The notes under the pieces were generated by a model, which did not search any database, had not been told where the DNA came from, and worked only from the letters and a program-made list of their open reading frames with translations. A program made the position numbers and the translations under genes. A DNA stretch of 64,000 nucleotides, from contig NZ_JAOEBG010000019.1 of assembly GCF_029836165.1 (NCBI RefSeq), positions 58,233 to 122,232 on the forward strand, given 5' to 3'. The stretch is from Pseudomonas sp. GD04091 (GTDB taxonomy: Bacteria > Pseudomonadota > Gammaproteobacteria > Pseudomonadales > Pseudomonadaceae). Below are positions 8,200-16,741 of this stretch, piece after piece; the first letter of the stretch is position 1, and every line of letters begins with the position of its first letter.

Positions 8200-9570
8200 A
8201 TGAACACTGTGCGTGAAACCATTGCCGCCATTGCCACGGCCCAGGGTCGTGGAGGGGTCGGTATCGTCCGGTTGTCCGGGCCGCTGGCCAGCCAGGCCGG
8301 GCAGGCCATCACTGGTCGCACGCTGATTCCCCGGCATGCCCACTACGGTCCGTTTCGCGATGCCGATGGCCTGGTCCTCGATGAAGGCATCGCCTTGTTC
8401 TTCCCGGGCCCCAACTCGTTCACCGGTGAAGACGTGCTGGAACTGCAGGGCCATGGCGGCCCAGTGGTCATGGACATGCTGCTGAAGCGCTGCCTGCAGC
8501 TGGGCTGTCGCCTGGCGCGCCCGGGCGAGTTCAGCGAACGCGCGTTTCTCAACGACAAGCTCGACCTGGCTCAGGCCGAGGCGATCGCCGACCTGATCGA
8601 AGCCAGTTCCACACAAGCTGCGCGCAATGCCCTGCGTTCGCTGCAGGGGGCGTTCTCCAAACGTGTGCACGGGCTCACCGAGGCGCTGATAGCCCTGCGC
8701 ATCTATGTCGAAGCCGCCATCGACTTCCCGGAGGAAGAGATCGACTTCCTCGCCGACGGCCACGTGCTGCGCATGCTCGACGAAGTGCGCGGCGAGTTGT
8801 CCACAGTGCAGCGTGAAGCCGGGCAAGGCGCCTTGCTGCGCGATGGCATGACCGTGGTCATCGCCGGCCGGCCGAATGCCGGCAAATCCAGCCTGCTCAA
8901 TCAGCTGGCCGGGCGCGAGGCTGCGATCGTCACAGACATCGCAGGCACCACCCGGGACATCCTGCGCGAACATATCCACATCGACGGCATGCCGCTGCAT
9001 GTGGTCGATACCGCCGGCTTGCGCGATACCGACGATCATGTGGAAAAGATCGGGGTGCAAAGGGCCCTCAAAGCCATCGGCGAGGCTGACCGGGTGCTCC
9101 TGGTCGTCGACTCGACCGCGCCGGAAGCCAGTGATCCTTTTGCCCTGTGGCCGGAATTCCTCGATCAGCGCCCTCACGTGGCCAAGGTCACTCTCATCCG
9201 CAACAAGGCCGACTTGAGCGGTGAAAGCGTCGGCATGGAACAGAGTGACGACGGACATGTGACGATCACCCTCAGTGCTCGTGAGAGCGCTATGGGCCTG
9301 GACCTGCTACGTGACCATCTCAAGGCCTGCATGGGCTATGAGCAGACCGCGGAAAGCAGCTTCAGTGCCCGTCGCCGGCATCTGGAGGCGCTGCGCCAGG
9401 CCAGCGAACACCTGGAGCATGGTCGGGCGCAGCTGACTCTGGCCGGCGCGGGAGAGTTGCTCGCAGAGGACCTGCGCCAGGCGCAGCAGGCGTTGGGCGA
9501 AATCACCGGGGCGTTCAGTTCGGATGATCTGCTGGGCAGGATCTTCTCGAGCTTCTGCATCGGAAAATAG
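8200..9570 (+). CDS. mnmE: tRNA modification GTPase MnmE (TrmE)
   Basis: MnmE works with MnmG to build the cmnm5 group on the wobble uridine (U34) of certain tRNAs. The 456-residue protein has an N-terminal tetrahydrofolate-binding domain, a helical domain, and an inserted G domain with G1 GRPNAGKSS (about 224-232), G2/G3 GTTRD and DTAGLR, and G4 NKAD. It ends with the essential FCIGK motif. Its partner mnmG lies directly downstream, but the two are separated by a terminator and a 549-bp origin-like region. Confidence 0.98.
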   Translation: MNTVRETIAAIATAQGRGGVGIVRLSGPLASQAGQAITGRTLIPRHAHYGPFRDADGLVLDEGIALFFPGPNSFTGEDVLELQGHGGPVVMDMLLKRCLQLGCRLARPGEFSERAFLNDKLDLAQAEAIADLIEASSTQAARNALRSLQGAFSKRVHGLTEALIALRIYVEAAIDFPEEEIDFLADGHVLRMLDEVRGELSTVQREAGQGALLRDGMTVVIAGRPNAGKSSLLNQLAGREAAIVTDIAGTTRDILREHIHIDGMPLHVVDTAGLRDTDDHVEKIGVQRALKAIGEADRVLLVVDSTAPEASDPFALWPEFLDQRPHVAKVTLIRNKADLSGESVGMEQSDDGHVTITLSARESAMGLDLLRDHLKACMGYEQTAESSFSARRRHLEALRQASEHLEHGRAQLTLAGAGELLAEDLRQAQQALGEITGAFSSDDLLGRIFSSFCIGK

Positions 9571-9592
9571 TCCACAGCAGTGTGATACCAGG

Positions 9593-9621
9593 GCCGCTCC
9601 TATCGGGAGCGGCTTTTTTTT
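9593..9621 (+). terminator. Rho-independent terminator after mnmE
   Basis: GCCGCTCC (9593-9600) and GGAGCGGC (9606-9613) form a perfect 8-bp stem followed by eight T residues. It ends mnmE transcription before the origin-like region. Confidence 0.92.
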
Positions 9622-10119
9622 GCCTGTGATTCGACGGTTGTGGGAACGGGCTTTGACCCGCGAACACTGGGCAGCCGTTGCCCTATCTGCAGGGCAAGCC
9701 AACCCCACGACGTCATCCACAGATGAAAGTCCTGCTCCGGGAGCCCTGTGGAAAACTCGGCTTCAGCTCCGTTGATAACCGGGCTTTTTTTCTGAGGACA
9801 AACCCTCCTGTGGGTAACAGGCACATTAATCCACAGGTTAAACAGCAGTATCCAGAACCCCCAGGCCCATTTCGACACAGGGTTATAATTCTCTGTACAT
9901 CCCAGAATATCTGGCCTCTAGGCACTTATGCACAGACAGTAGGTCGCCTAAACATAAACATAAAAACAAAGCTTTTTTAAATTTTTCCTCTTTGTTTTCT
10001 TTTGCCTGCCACTCATCCACAGCCTGCTCAATTTTTGCTCAGAAGGTTCCTTTGAAGGGGCGGAAGTCCCTATACTTGTCCGCTTACCTTCTCTATTCGC
10101 AAAAACAGGCACGAGGTGC
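9622..10119. other. Second origin-like region between mnmE and mnmG
   Basis: No convincing coding frame is seen here. The stretch contains DnaA-box-like 9-mers: TCATCCACA 9713-9721, TGTGGAAAA 9747-9755, TGTGGGTAA 9809-9817, TAATCCACA 9827-9835, TTATGCACA 9926-9934 and TCATCCACA 10013-10021. An AT-rich run (9951-10006) looks like an unwinding element. The block from 9881 repeats landmarks of oriC in the same order and nearly the same spacing: GGTTATAATTCTCTGTACAT (9881-9900), TTATGCACAGA 45 bp on, and AAAGCTTTTTT 87 bp on. I infer a duplicated origin core or initiator-binding region. Confidence 0.7.
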
Positions 10120-12015
10120 GTGGTGGATTTCCCTTCCCGTTTTGAAGTGATCGTCATCGGCGGCGGCCATGCCGGTACCGAGGCTGCGCTTGCGTCCGCA
10201 CGCATGGGTGTGAAAACCCTGCTGCTGACCCATAACGTGGAAACCCTCGGTCACATGAGTTGCAACCCGGCCATCGGTGGCATCGGCAAGAGCCACCTGG
10301 TCAAGGAAATCGATGCGCTCGGCGGCGCCATGGCGCTGGCCACCGACAAGAGCGGCATCCAGTTCCGCGTTCTGAACAACCGCAAGGGTCCGGCGGTGCG
10401 CGCCACCCGTGCGCAGGCGGACCGCGCCATCTACAAGGCGGTGGTGCGCGAGATCCTGGAAAACCAGCCGAACCTGTGGATATTCCAGCAGTCCTGCGAC
10501 GACCTGATCGTCGAACAGGACCAGGTGAAAGGCGTGGTCACGCAAATGGGTCTGCGTTTCTTTGCCGATTCCGTGGTGCTGACCACTGGCACCTTCCTCG
10601 GCGGACTTATCCACATCGGCCTGCAGAACTACTCCGGTGGTCGTGCCGGTGATCCACCCGCCATCGCCCTGGCCCACCGCATGCGTGAACTGCCGCTGCG
10701 CGTCGGCCGACTGAAGACCGGCACGCCGCCGCGTATCGATGGCCGCTCGGTGGATTTCTCGGTGATGACCGAACAGCCAGGCGATACGCCGATTCCGGTG
10801 ATGTCGTTCATGGGCAATGCGCAGATGCATCCGCGTCAGGTGAGCTGCTGGATCACCCACACCAATGCCCGCACCCACGAGATCATCGCCTCGAACCTCG
10901 ACCGCTCGCCGATGTACTCGGGCGTGATCGAAGGCATCGGCCCGCGCTATTGCCCGTCGATCGAGGACAAGATCCATCGTTTCGCCGACAAGCAAAGCCA
11001 TCAGGTGTTCATCGAGCCGGAAGGCCTGACCACCCATGAGCTGTACCCCAACGGCATTTCCACTTCGCTGCCGTTCGACGTGCAGCTGGAGATCGTCCGC
11101 TCGATCCGCGGCATGGAAAATGCCCACATCGTTCGCCCCGGCTATGCCATCGAGTACGACTACTTCGATCCGCGCGACCTGAAGTACAGCCTCGAGACCA
11201 AGGTCATCGGCGGTCTGTTCTTCGCCGGCCAGATCAACGGCACCACCGGTTACGAAGAGGCCGGCGCCCAGGGCCTGCTGGCCGGGACCAACGCCGCGCT
11301 GCGCGCCCAGGGCCGTGAAAGCTGGTGCCCGCGTCGCGACGAGGCCTACATCGGCGTACTGGTCGACGACCTGATCACCCTGGGTACCCAGGAGCCGTAT
11401 CGCATGTTCACCTCGCGTGCCGAGTACCGGTTGATCCTGCGCGAGGACAATGCCGACCTGCGCCTGACCGAGAAGGGCCGGGAGCTGGGACTGATCGACG
11501 ATGAACGCTGGGCCGCGTTCTGCGCCAAGCGCGAAGGTATCGAGCGTGAGGAACAGCGACTGAAGAGCACCTGGGTTCGCCCGGGTACGCCACAGGGCCA
11601 AGCCATTGTGGATAAGTTCGGCACGCCGCTGGCCCACGAATACAGCCTGCTCAACCTGCTGGCCCGCCCGGAAGTCGACTACGCTGGGCTGATCGAAGCG
11701 ACCGGCGGTGAAGTGATCGATTCACAGGTTGCCGAACAGGTCGAAATCAAGACCAAGTACGCCGGCTACATCGACCGCCAGCAGGAAGAGATCGCCCGGC
11801 TGCGCGCCAGCGAAGATACGCGTCTGCCTGTGGATATCGACTACACCACGATCTCCGGCCTGTCCAAGGAGATCCAGGGCAAGCTCGAGCAGACCCGCCC
11901 CGAAACCCTGGGCCAGGCTTCGCGCATCCCCGGTGTTACCCCGGCGGCGATTTCCCTGTTGCTGATTCACTTGAAAAAACGCGGCGCTGGCCGCGAATTG
12001 GAGCAAAGCGCTTGA
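10120..12015 (+). CDS. mnmG: tRNA uridine-5-carboxymethylaminomethyl modification enzyme MnmG (GidA)
   Basis: MnmG is the FAD-dependent partner of MnmE in modifying U34 of tRNA. The 631-residue frame starts with two successive GTG codons (10120 and 10123), and the second could equally be the initiator. The FAD-binding motif VIVIGGGHAGTEAA is near residues 10-23, CNPAIGGIGKSHLVKE near 50-65, and the second family motif GGLFFAGQINGTTGYEEAAGQG-like segment near 365-385. It is followed without a gap by rsmG. Exact DnaA boxes occur inside it at 10607-10615 and 11607-11615. Confidence 0.97.
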   Translation: MVDFPSRFEVIVIGGGHAGTEAALASARMGVKTLLLTHNVETLGHMSCNPAIGGIGKSHLVKEIDALGGAMALATDKSGIQFRVLNNRKGPAVRATRAQADRAIYKAVVREILENQPNLWIFQQSCDDLIVEQDQVKGVVTQMGLRFFADSVVLTTGTFLGGLIHIGLQNYSGGRAGDPPAIALAHRMRELPLRVGRLKTGTPPRIDGRSVDFSVMTEQPGDTPIPVMSFMGNAQMHPRQVSCWITHTNARTHEIIASNLDRSPMYSGVIEGIGPRYCPSIEDKIHRFADKQSHQVFIEPEGLTTHELYPNGISTSLPFDVQLEIVRSIRGMENAHIVRPGYAIEYDYFDPRDLKYSLETKVIGGLFFAGQINGTTGYEEAGAQGLLAGTNAALRAQGRESWCPRRDEAYIGVLVDDLITLGTQEPYRMFTSRAEYRLILREDNADLRLTEKGRELGLIDDERWAAFCAKREGIEREEQRLKSTWVRPGTPQGQAIVDKFGTPLAHEYSLLNLLARPEVDYAGLIEATGGEVIDSQVAEQVEIKTKYAGYIDRQQEEIARLRASEDTRLPVDIDYTTISGLSKEIQGKLEQTRPETLGQASRIPGVTPAAISLLLIHLKKRGAGRELEQSA

Positions 12016-12662
12016 GTTCCCTGGTCACCCCGCAACACGCCGAAGAGTTGTCCACAGGCGCGCGCCAGCTCGGTGTCGAGCTGAGCACGCAGCAGCATGA
12101 ACTTCTGCTGGGTTACCTGGCCCTTTTGATCAAGTGGAACAAGGCCTACAACCTGACCGCGGTGCGTGACCCGGACGAGATGGTCTCGCGCCATCTGCTC
12201 GACAGCCTCAGCGTCATGCCGTTTATCCACAATGACACCCAGCGCTGGCTGGATGTCGGCAGCGGCGGCGGCATGCCCGGCATCCCGCTGGCGATCCTGT
12301 ATCCGCACAAGCAGGTGACGGTGCTCGACAGCAATGGCAAGAAGACCCGCTTCCTCACCCAGGTGAAAATGGAGCTCAAGCTGGACAACCTGACGGTTAT
12401 CCACAGCCGCGTCGAAGAGGTCCAGCCCGCGCAACCGTTCTGCGGAATCATCTCCCGGGCCTTCAGCAGCATGGAGAATTTCACCAACTGGACACGCCAC
12501 CTGGGGGATGCCCGGACGCAATGGCTTGCAATGAAGGGGCTGCATCCTGCCGACGAACTGGTAGCATTGCCCGCAGACTTCACAGTGGAAAGCGAGCAGG
12601 CCCTGACCGTTCCAGGTTGCCAGGGCCAGCGCCATCTGCTGATACTGCGCCGCAAGGCATGA
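12012..12662 (+). CDS. rsmG: 16S rRNA m7G527 methyltransferase RsmG (GidB)
   Basis: RsmG methylates G527 of 16S rRNA with S-adenosylmethionine. I used the TTG start at 12012, which overlaps the mnmG stop and gives 216 residues (MSSLVTPQHAEEL). No better ATG exists near the N-terminus. The SAM-binding motif DVGSGGGMPGIPLA is near residues 75-88. Two exact DnaA boxes (12233-12241, 12397-12405) lie within the gene. The mnmG-rsmG-parA-parB order is the conserved origin-proximal arrangement. Confidence 0.96.
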   Translation: MSSLVTPQHAEELSTGARQLGVELSTQQHELLLGYLALLIKWNKAYNLTAVRDPDEMVSRHLLDSLSVMPFIHNDTQRWLDVGSGGGMPGIPLAILYPHKQVTVLDSNGKKTRFLTQVKMELKLDNLTVIHSRVEEVQPAQPFCGIISRAFSSMENFTNWTRHLGDARTQWLAMKGLHPADELVALPADFTVESEQALTVPGCQGQRHLLILRRKA

Positions 12663-12680
12663 CTGGGAACACACGCAACA

Positions 12681-13472
12681 ATGGCTAAGGTATTCGCAAT
12701 CGCGAACCAGAAGGGTGGTGTGGGCAAGACCACCACCTGTATCAATCTCGCCGCATCGCTGGCCGCGACCAAGCGTCGCGTGCTGCTGATCGACCTCGAT
12801 CCACAGGGCAACGCCACCATGGGCAGCGGTGTGGATAAACACGAGCTCGAACACTCGGTGTACGACCTGCTGATCGGGGAGTGCGACCTGGCCCAGGCCA
12901 TGCACTACTCCGAGCACGGCAATTTCCAGCTGTTGCCGGCCAACCGTGACCTGACCGCTGCCGAAGTGGTCCTGCTCGAGATGCAGATGAAGGAGAGCCG
13001 CCTGCGCAACGCGCTGGCGCCGATCCGTGACAACTACGACTACATCCTGATCGACTGCCCGCCGTCGCTGTCGATGCTGACGCTCAACGCCCTGGTCGCC
13101 TCCGATGGCGTGATCATCCCCATGCAGTGCGAGTACTACGCGCTGGAAGGTCTCAGCGACCTTGTGGACAACATCAAGCGCATCGCCGCGCGCCTGAACC
13201 CGGAGCTGAAGATCGAAGGCCTGCTGCGGACCATGTACGACCCACGCCTGAGCTTGAACAACGATGTTTCGGCGCAGCTCAAGGAACACTTCGGCGACCA
13301 GCTGTACGACACGGTGATTCCGCGCAACATCCGCCTGGCCGAGGCGCCCAGCTTCGGCATGCCGGCACTGGCCTACGACAAGCAATCCCGGGGCGCGCTC
13401 GCCTATCTGGCGCTGGCCGGGGAACTGGTTCGCCGTCAGCGCCGTCCATCACGCACTGCACAAACAACTTAA
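12681..13472 (+). CDS. parA: Chromosome partitioning ATPase ParA (Soj)
   Basis: ParA is a Walker-type ATPase that moves ParB-parS complexes and so segregates newly replicated origins. The 263-residue protein has the deviant Walker A KGGVGKTT (about 11-18), Walker A' LLIDLDPQGNAT (36-47) and Walker B ILIDCPPSL near 120. It starts 18 bp after rsmG and is followed by parB after 9 bp. Its likely DNA targets in this window are the parS sites at 1304, 1934 and 34655. An exact DnaA box lies at 12830-12838. Confidence 0.98.
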   Translation: MAKVFAIANQKGGVGKTTTCINLAASLAATKRRVLLIDLDPQGNATMGSGVDKHELEHSVYDLLIGECDLAQAMHYSEHGNFQLLPANRDLTAAEVVLLEMQMKESRLRNALAPIRDNYDYILIDCPPSLSMLTLNALVASDGVIIPMQCEYYALEGLSDLVDNIKRIAARLNPELKIEGLLRTMYDPRLSLNNDVSAQLKEHFGDQLYDTVIPRNIRLAEAPSFGMPALAYDKQSRGALAYLALAGELVRRQRRPSRTAQTT

Positions 13473-13481
13473 GGAATCCGC

Positions 13482-14354
13482 ATGGCCATCAAGAAACGCG
13501 GTCTCGGACGTGGGTTGGATGCTCTGCTCAGTGGTCCTTCCGTCAGCGCGCTCGAAGAGCAGGCAGTGAAGATCGACCAGAAAGAACTGCAACACCTGCC
13601 GGTCGAGCTGATCCAGCGCGGCAAATACCAGCCACGTCGTGACATGGATCCCGAGGCGCTGGAAGAACTGGCGCATTCGATCCGCACCCACGGCGTCATG
13701 CAGCCGATCGTGGTCCGTCCGATCGGCGACAACCGCTACGAGATCATCGCCGGTGAGCGCCGTTGGCGCGCTACGCAGCAGGCTGGCCTGGACACTGTAC
13801 CGGCCATGGTCCGCGAAGTGCCCGACGAAGCCGCCATCGCCATGGCGCTGATCGAGAACATCCAGCGCGAGGACTTGAACCCGCTGGAAGAGGCGTTGGC
13901 CCTGCAGCGCCTGCAGCAGGAGTTCGAACTGACCCAGCAGCAGGTGGCCGATGCCGTCGGCAAGTCGCGGGTCACCGTGGCCAACCTGTTGCGCCTGATC
14001 TCGTTGCCCGAGGCGATCAAGACCATGCTCGCCCATGGCGATCTGGAGATGGGCCACGCCCGTGCGCTGCTCGGCCTCGAGGAAGATCGCCAGGAAGAGG
14101 GGGCGCGTCATGTTGTCGCACGCGGCCTGACCGTGCGCCAGACCGAGGCACTGGTGCGCCAGTGGCTCAACGGCAAACCTGAGCCGGTCGAAGCGAGCAA
14201 ACCTGATCCGGATATCGCCCGCCTCGAGCAGCGTCTGGCAGAGCGCCTGGGCTCGGCGGTGCAAATTCGCCATGGCAACAAGGGCAAGGGCCAGTTGGTT
14301 ATTCGCTACAACTCGCTTGACGAGTTGCAAGGCGTGCTTGCTCACATCCGCTGA
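13482..14354 (+). CDS. parB: Chromosome partitioning protein ParB (Spo0J)
   Basis: ParB binds parS, spreads on DNA and, as known for the family, hydrolyses CTP in its N-terminal domain. The 290-residue protein begins MAIKKRGLGRGLDALL. Its ParB N-terminal domain carries GERRWRATQ (about 88-96) and ENIQREDLNPLEEA (126-139). The central helix-turn-helix includes TQQQVADAVGKSRVTVANLLRL (positions about 152-173), and a C-terminal dimerisation domain follows. It is co-transcribed with parA and upstream of the atp promoter. Confidence 0.98.
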   Translation: MAIKKRGLGRGLDALLSGPSVSALEEQAVKIDQKELQHLPVELIQRGKYQPRRDMDPEALEELAHSIRTHGVMQPIVVRPIGDNRYEIIAGERRWRATQQAGLDTVPAMVREVPDEAAIAMALIENIQREDLNPLEEALALQRLQQEFELTQQQVADAVGKSRVTVANLLRLISLPEAIKTMLAHGDLEMGHARALLGLEEDRQEEGARHVVARGLTVRQTEALVRQWLNGKPEPVEASKPDPDIARLEQRLAERLGSAVQIRHGNKGKGQLVIRYNSLDELQGVLAHIR

Positions 14355-14398
14355 AACAATTCCCGTTGTAGCGCGCAGTCGGAAATCACTACCGAAGA

Positions 14399-14428
14399 GT
14401 TGAATAGGGGTTAATCCACCCCTATACT
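14399..14428 (+). promoter_or_regulatory. sigma70 promoter of the atp operon with a palindrome in the spacer
   Basis: TTGAAT (14400-14405), a 17-base spacer and TATACT (14423-14428) form a good promoter about 75 bases upstream of atpI. An 8-bp perfect inverted repeat, ATAGGGGT (14404-14411) and ACCCCTAT (14418-14425) with a 6-base loop, lies across the spacer and touches both hexamers. It could be an operator. Confidence 0.8.
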
Positions 14429-14503
14429 CTGCGCGCATTTTGTCGGCACAAATTATGCCAAGTCATTGCTGACTAGGTGGTCGACTTCCGAGGAGCAGTT
14501 GAG

Positions 14504-14911
14504 ATGGAAATCCGCACGCCAAACCGCCTGCCTTTCCATCGCTGGGCAGTTTTCCCGGTACTGTTGGCACAATTTGCCGTACTGCTGCTGGCAACGCTGG
14601 TGTTGTGGCAGTGGAAAGGGGTGGTCAGTGGATATTCAGGTCTCTGTGGAGGCTTGATTGCCTGGCTGCCCAATGTGTATTTCGCCTGGAAGGCATTTCG
14701 CTTCAGCGGAGCCCGGGCGGCGCAGGCCATCGTCAAGTCGTTCTACGCAGGCGAGGCAGGCAAGATGATTTTGACGGCAGTGCTGTTCGCACTGACCTTC
14801 GCAGGAGTGAAGCCATTGGCGCCGTTGGCAGTATTCGGCGTCTTCGTGCTGACCCTATTGGTCAGCTGGTTCGCGCCCCTGCTGATGAATAAAAGACTTT
14901 CGAGACCTTAG
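14504..14911 (+). CDS. atpI: ATP synthase accessory protein AtpI
   Basis: AtpI is a small four-helix membrane protein linked to assembly of the c-ring or Mg2+ supply of F-type ATP synthase. I chose ATG 14504 (MEIRTPNRLPFHRW, 135 residues) because AGGAG lies about 8 bases upstream. An upstream in-frame GTG at 14477 lacks such a site. Four hydrophobic segments are visible (about 15-35, 40-58, 80-100, 105-125). It opens the operon atpIBEFHAGDC. Confidence 0.93.
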   Translation: MEIRTPNRLPFHRWAVFPVLLAQFAVLLLATLVLWQWKGVVSGYSGLCGGLIAWLPNVYFAWKAFRFSGARAAQAIVKSFYAGEAGKMILTAVLFALTFAGVKPLAPLAVFGVFVLTLLVSWFAPLLMNKRLSRP

Positions 14912-14927
14912 GGCGTTTGAGGCAACC

Positions 14928-15797
14928 ATGGCAGCAGAAACCGCTTCGGGCTATATCCAGCACCACTTGCAGAACCTGACCTACGGTCAACTACCAGACG
15001 GCAGCTGGGGCTTCGCCCATTCGGCTGCAGAAGCCAAGGCAATGGGCTTCTGGGCGTTCCACCTGGACACCCTGGGCTGGTCCGTTGCGCTGGGTCTGAT
15101 CTTCCTGTTCATCTTCCGCATGGCGGCCAAGAAGGCGACTTCCGGCCAACCCGGCGGCCTGCAGAACTTCGTCGAAGTCCTGGTGGACTTCGTCAACGGC
15201 AGCGTGAAGGACTCCTTCCACGGCCGCAGCCCGGTGATCGCCCCACTGGCGCTGACCATCTTCGTCTGGGTGTTCCTGATGAACGCCATCGACCTGGTAC
15301 CGGTCGACTGGATTCCCCAGCTGGCCATCCTGATCTCCGGTGATCCGCACATTCCGTTCCGTGCCGTATCGACCACCGACCCGAACGCGACCCTGGCCAT
15401 GGCCTTCTGCGTGTTCGCCCTGATCATCTTCTACAGCATCAAGGTCAAGGGCCTGGGCGGCTTCATCGGCGAGCTCACCCTGCACCCGTTCGGCAGCAAG
15501 AACATCTTCTTGCAGATCCTGCTGATCCCGGTGAACTTCCTGCTCGAATTCGTCACCCTGATCGCCAAGCCGATCTCGCTGGCCCTGCGTCTGTTCGGCA
15601 ACATGTACGCCGGCGAGCTGGTGTTCATCCTGATCGCCGTGATGTTCGGCGCCGGCATCCTCTGGCTCAGCGGCCTGGGTATCGTGCTGCAGTGGGCGTG
15701 GGCTGTGTTCCACATCCTGATCATCACCCTGCAAGCCTTCATCTTCATGATGCTCACCATCGTCTACCTGTCGATGGCTCACGAAGATAACCATTAA
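14928..15797 (+). CDS. atpB: ATP synthase F0 subunit a
   Basis: Subunit a forms the two proton half-channels of the F0 sector against the rotating c-ring. The 289-residue protein has about five to six membrane segments. The catalytic Arg lies in the conserved segment ISLALRLFGNMYAGEL near residues 215-230, and the C-terminal helix has the usual conserved residues. A 145-bp gap with a strong hairpin separates it from atpE. Confidence 0.98.
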   Translation: MAAETASGYIQHHLQNLTYGQLPDGSWGFAHSAAEAKAMGFWAFHLDTLGWSVALGLIFLFIFRMAAKKATSGQPGGLQNFVEVLVDFVNGSVKDSFHGRSPVIAPLALTIFVWVFLMNAIDLVPVDWIPQLAILISGDPHIPFRAVSTTDPNATLAMAFCVFALIIFYSIKVKGLGGFIGELTLHPFGSKNIFLQILLIPVNFLLEFVTLIAKPISLALRLFGNMYAGELVFILIAVMFGAGILWLSGLGIVLQWAWAVFHILIITLQAFIFMMLTIVYLSMAHEDNH

Positions 15798-15818
15798 GAC
15801 CGCCTGGCGTGTCTGATA

Positions 15819-15846
15819 GCCTTCCCCGCTTGTTCGGGGGGAGGGC
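15819..15846 (+). promoter_or_regulatory. Intra-operon hairpin between atpB and atpE
   Basis: GCCTTCCCCG (15819-15828) pairs with CGGGGGGAGGGC (15835-15846) across CTTGTT. An A/T-rich stretch but no terminator-type T run follows. It may stabilise the atpE message, whose product is needed in about ten copies per complex, or attenuate read-through. Confidence 0.55.
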
Positions 15847-15942
15847 TTAAAAAGTCCGCAAGGGCAGCTGTATCAAAAACGATTTGTTTTACCGCTTCAA
15901 ACTAAAAACCTAACCAATACGACGTAAAAGTCGGGAGGAAAG

Positions 15943-16200
15943 ATGGAAACTGTAGTTGGTCTGACCGCTATCGCTGTTGCTCTGCTGATCGGCCTGGGTG
16001 CTCTGGGTACCGCCATTGGTTTCGGCCTGCTGGGCGGCAAGTTCCTGGAAGGCGCTGCTCGTCAGCCAGAAATGGTTCCGATGCTGCAGGTCAAGATGTT
16101 CATCGTTGCCGGTCTGCTCGACGCCGTAACCATGATCGGTGTTGGTATCGCTCTGTTCTTCACCTTCGCGAACCCCTTCGTTGGTCAGATCGCCGGCTAA
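15943..16200 (+). CDS. atpE: ATP synthase F0 subunit c
   Basis: Subunit c is the proteolipid that forms the proton-driven rotor ring. The 85-residue protein is two membrane helices joined by a polar loop (RQPEMVP, about 42-48). The proton-binding acid is in the second helix, which reads [16 protein letters not shown]; here the residue is Asp as in E. coli. A GGGAGGAAAG ribosome site 6-8 bases upstream is unusually strong, in keeping with high demand for this subunit. Confidence 0.98.
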
Positions 16201-16258
16201 TCACTCGTTTCTTACGAGTTGATTGGTGTGATGGACAAAGACCGAGCGAGGTGTTGGC

Positions 16259-16729
16259 GTGAACATTAATGCAACCCTGATTGGCCAATCCGTTGCTTTT
16301 CTGATTTTTGTACTCTTCTGCATGAAGTACGTATGGCCTCCGGTCATCACTGCCCTGCAAGAGCGCCAAAAGAAGATTGCCGACGGCTTGGACGCTGCCA
16401 ACCGCGCAGCTCGCGACCTGGAGCTGGCCCAAGAGAAAGCGGGTCAGCAACTGCGTGAAGCGAAGGCACAGGCAGCTGAAATCATTGAGCAAAGCAAGAA
16501 ACGCGCTGCTCAGCTTGTCGAGGAAGCCCGTGAACAGGCTCGCGTCGAAGCTGACCGTGTGAAGGCTCAGGCTCAAGCCGAGATCGAACAGGAACTGAAC
16601 AGCGTCAAAGACGCCCTGCGTGCCCAAGTGGGTGCCCTGGCCGTTGGCGGTGCTGAAAAGATCCTTGGCGCCACAATCGATCAAAACGCGCATGCGGAGC
16701 TGGTTAACAAACTGGCCGCTGAAATTTAA
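16259..16729 (+). CDS. atpF: ATP synthase F0 subunit b
   Basis: Subunit b is the peripheral stalk that links F0 to F1. The 156-residue protein starts at GTG 16259 (MNINATLIGQSVAFLIFVLF), giving an N-terminal membrane helix followed by a long charged, Ala-rich coiled coil (about 30-140). Length matches the 156-residue E. coli subunit. A short hairpin (ACTCGTTTCTTACGAGT, 16203-16219) lies upstream in the 58-bp gap after atpE. Confidence 0.97.
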   Translation: MNINATLIGQSVAFLIFVLFCMKYVWPPVITALQERQKKIADGLDAANRAARDLELAQEKAGQQLREAKAQAAEIIEQSKKRAAQLVEEAREQARVEADRVKAQAQAEIEQELNSVKDALRAQVGALAVGGAEKILGATIDQNAHAELVNKLAAEI

Positions 16730-16741
16730 GCGAGGGCGATC

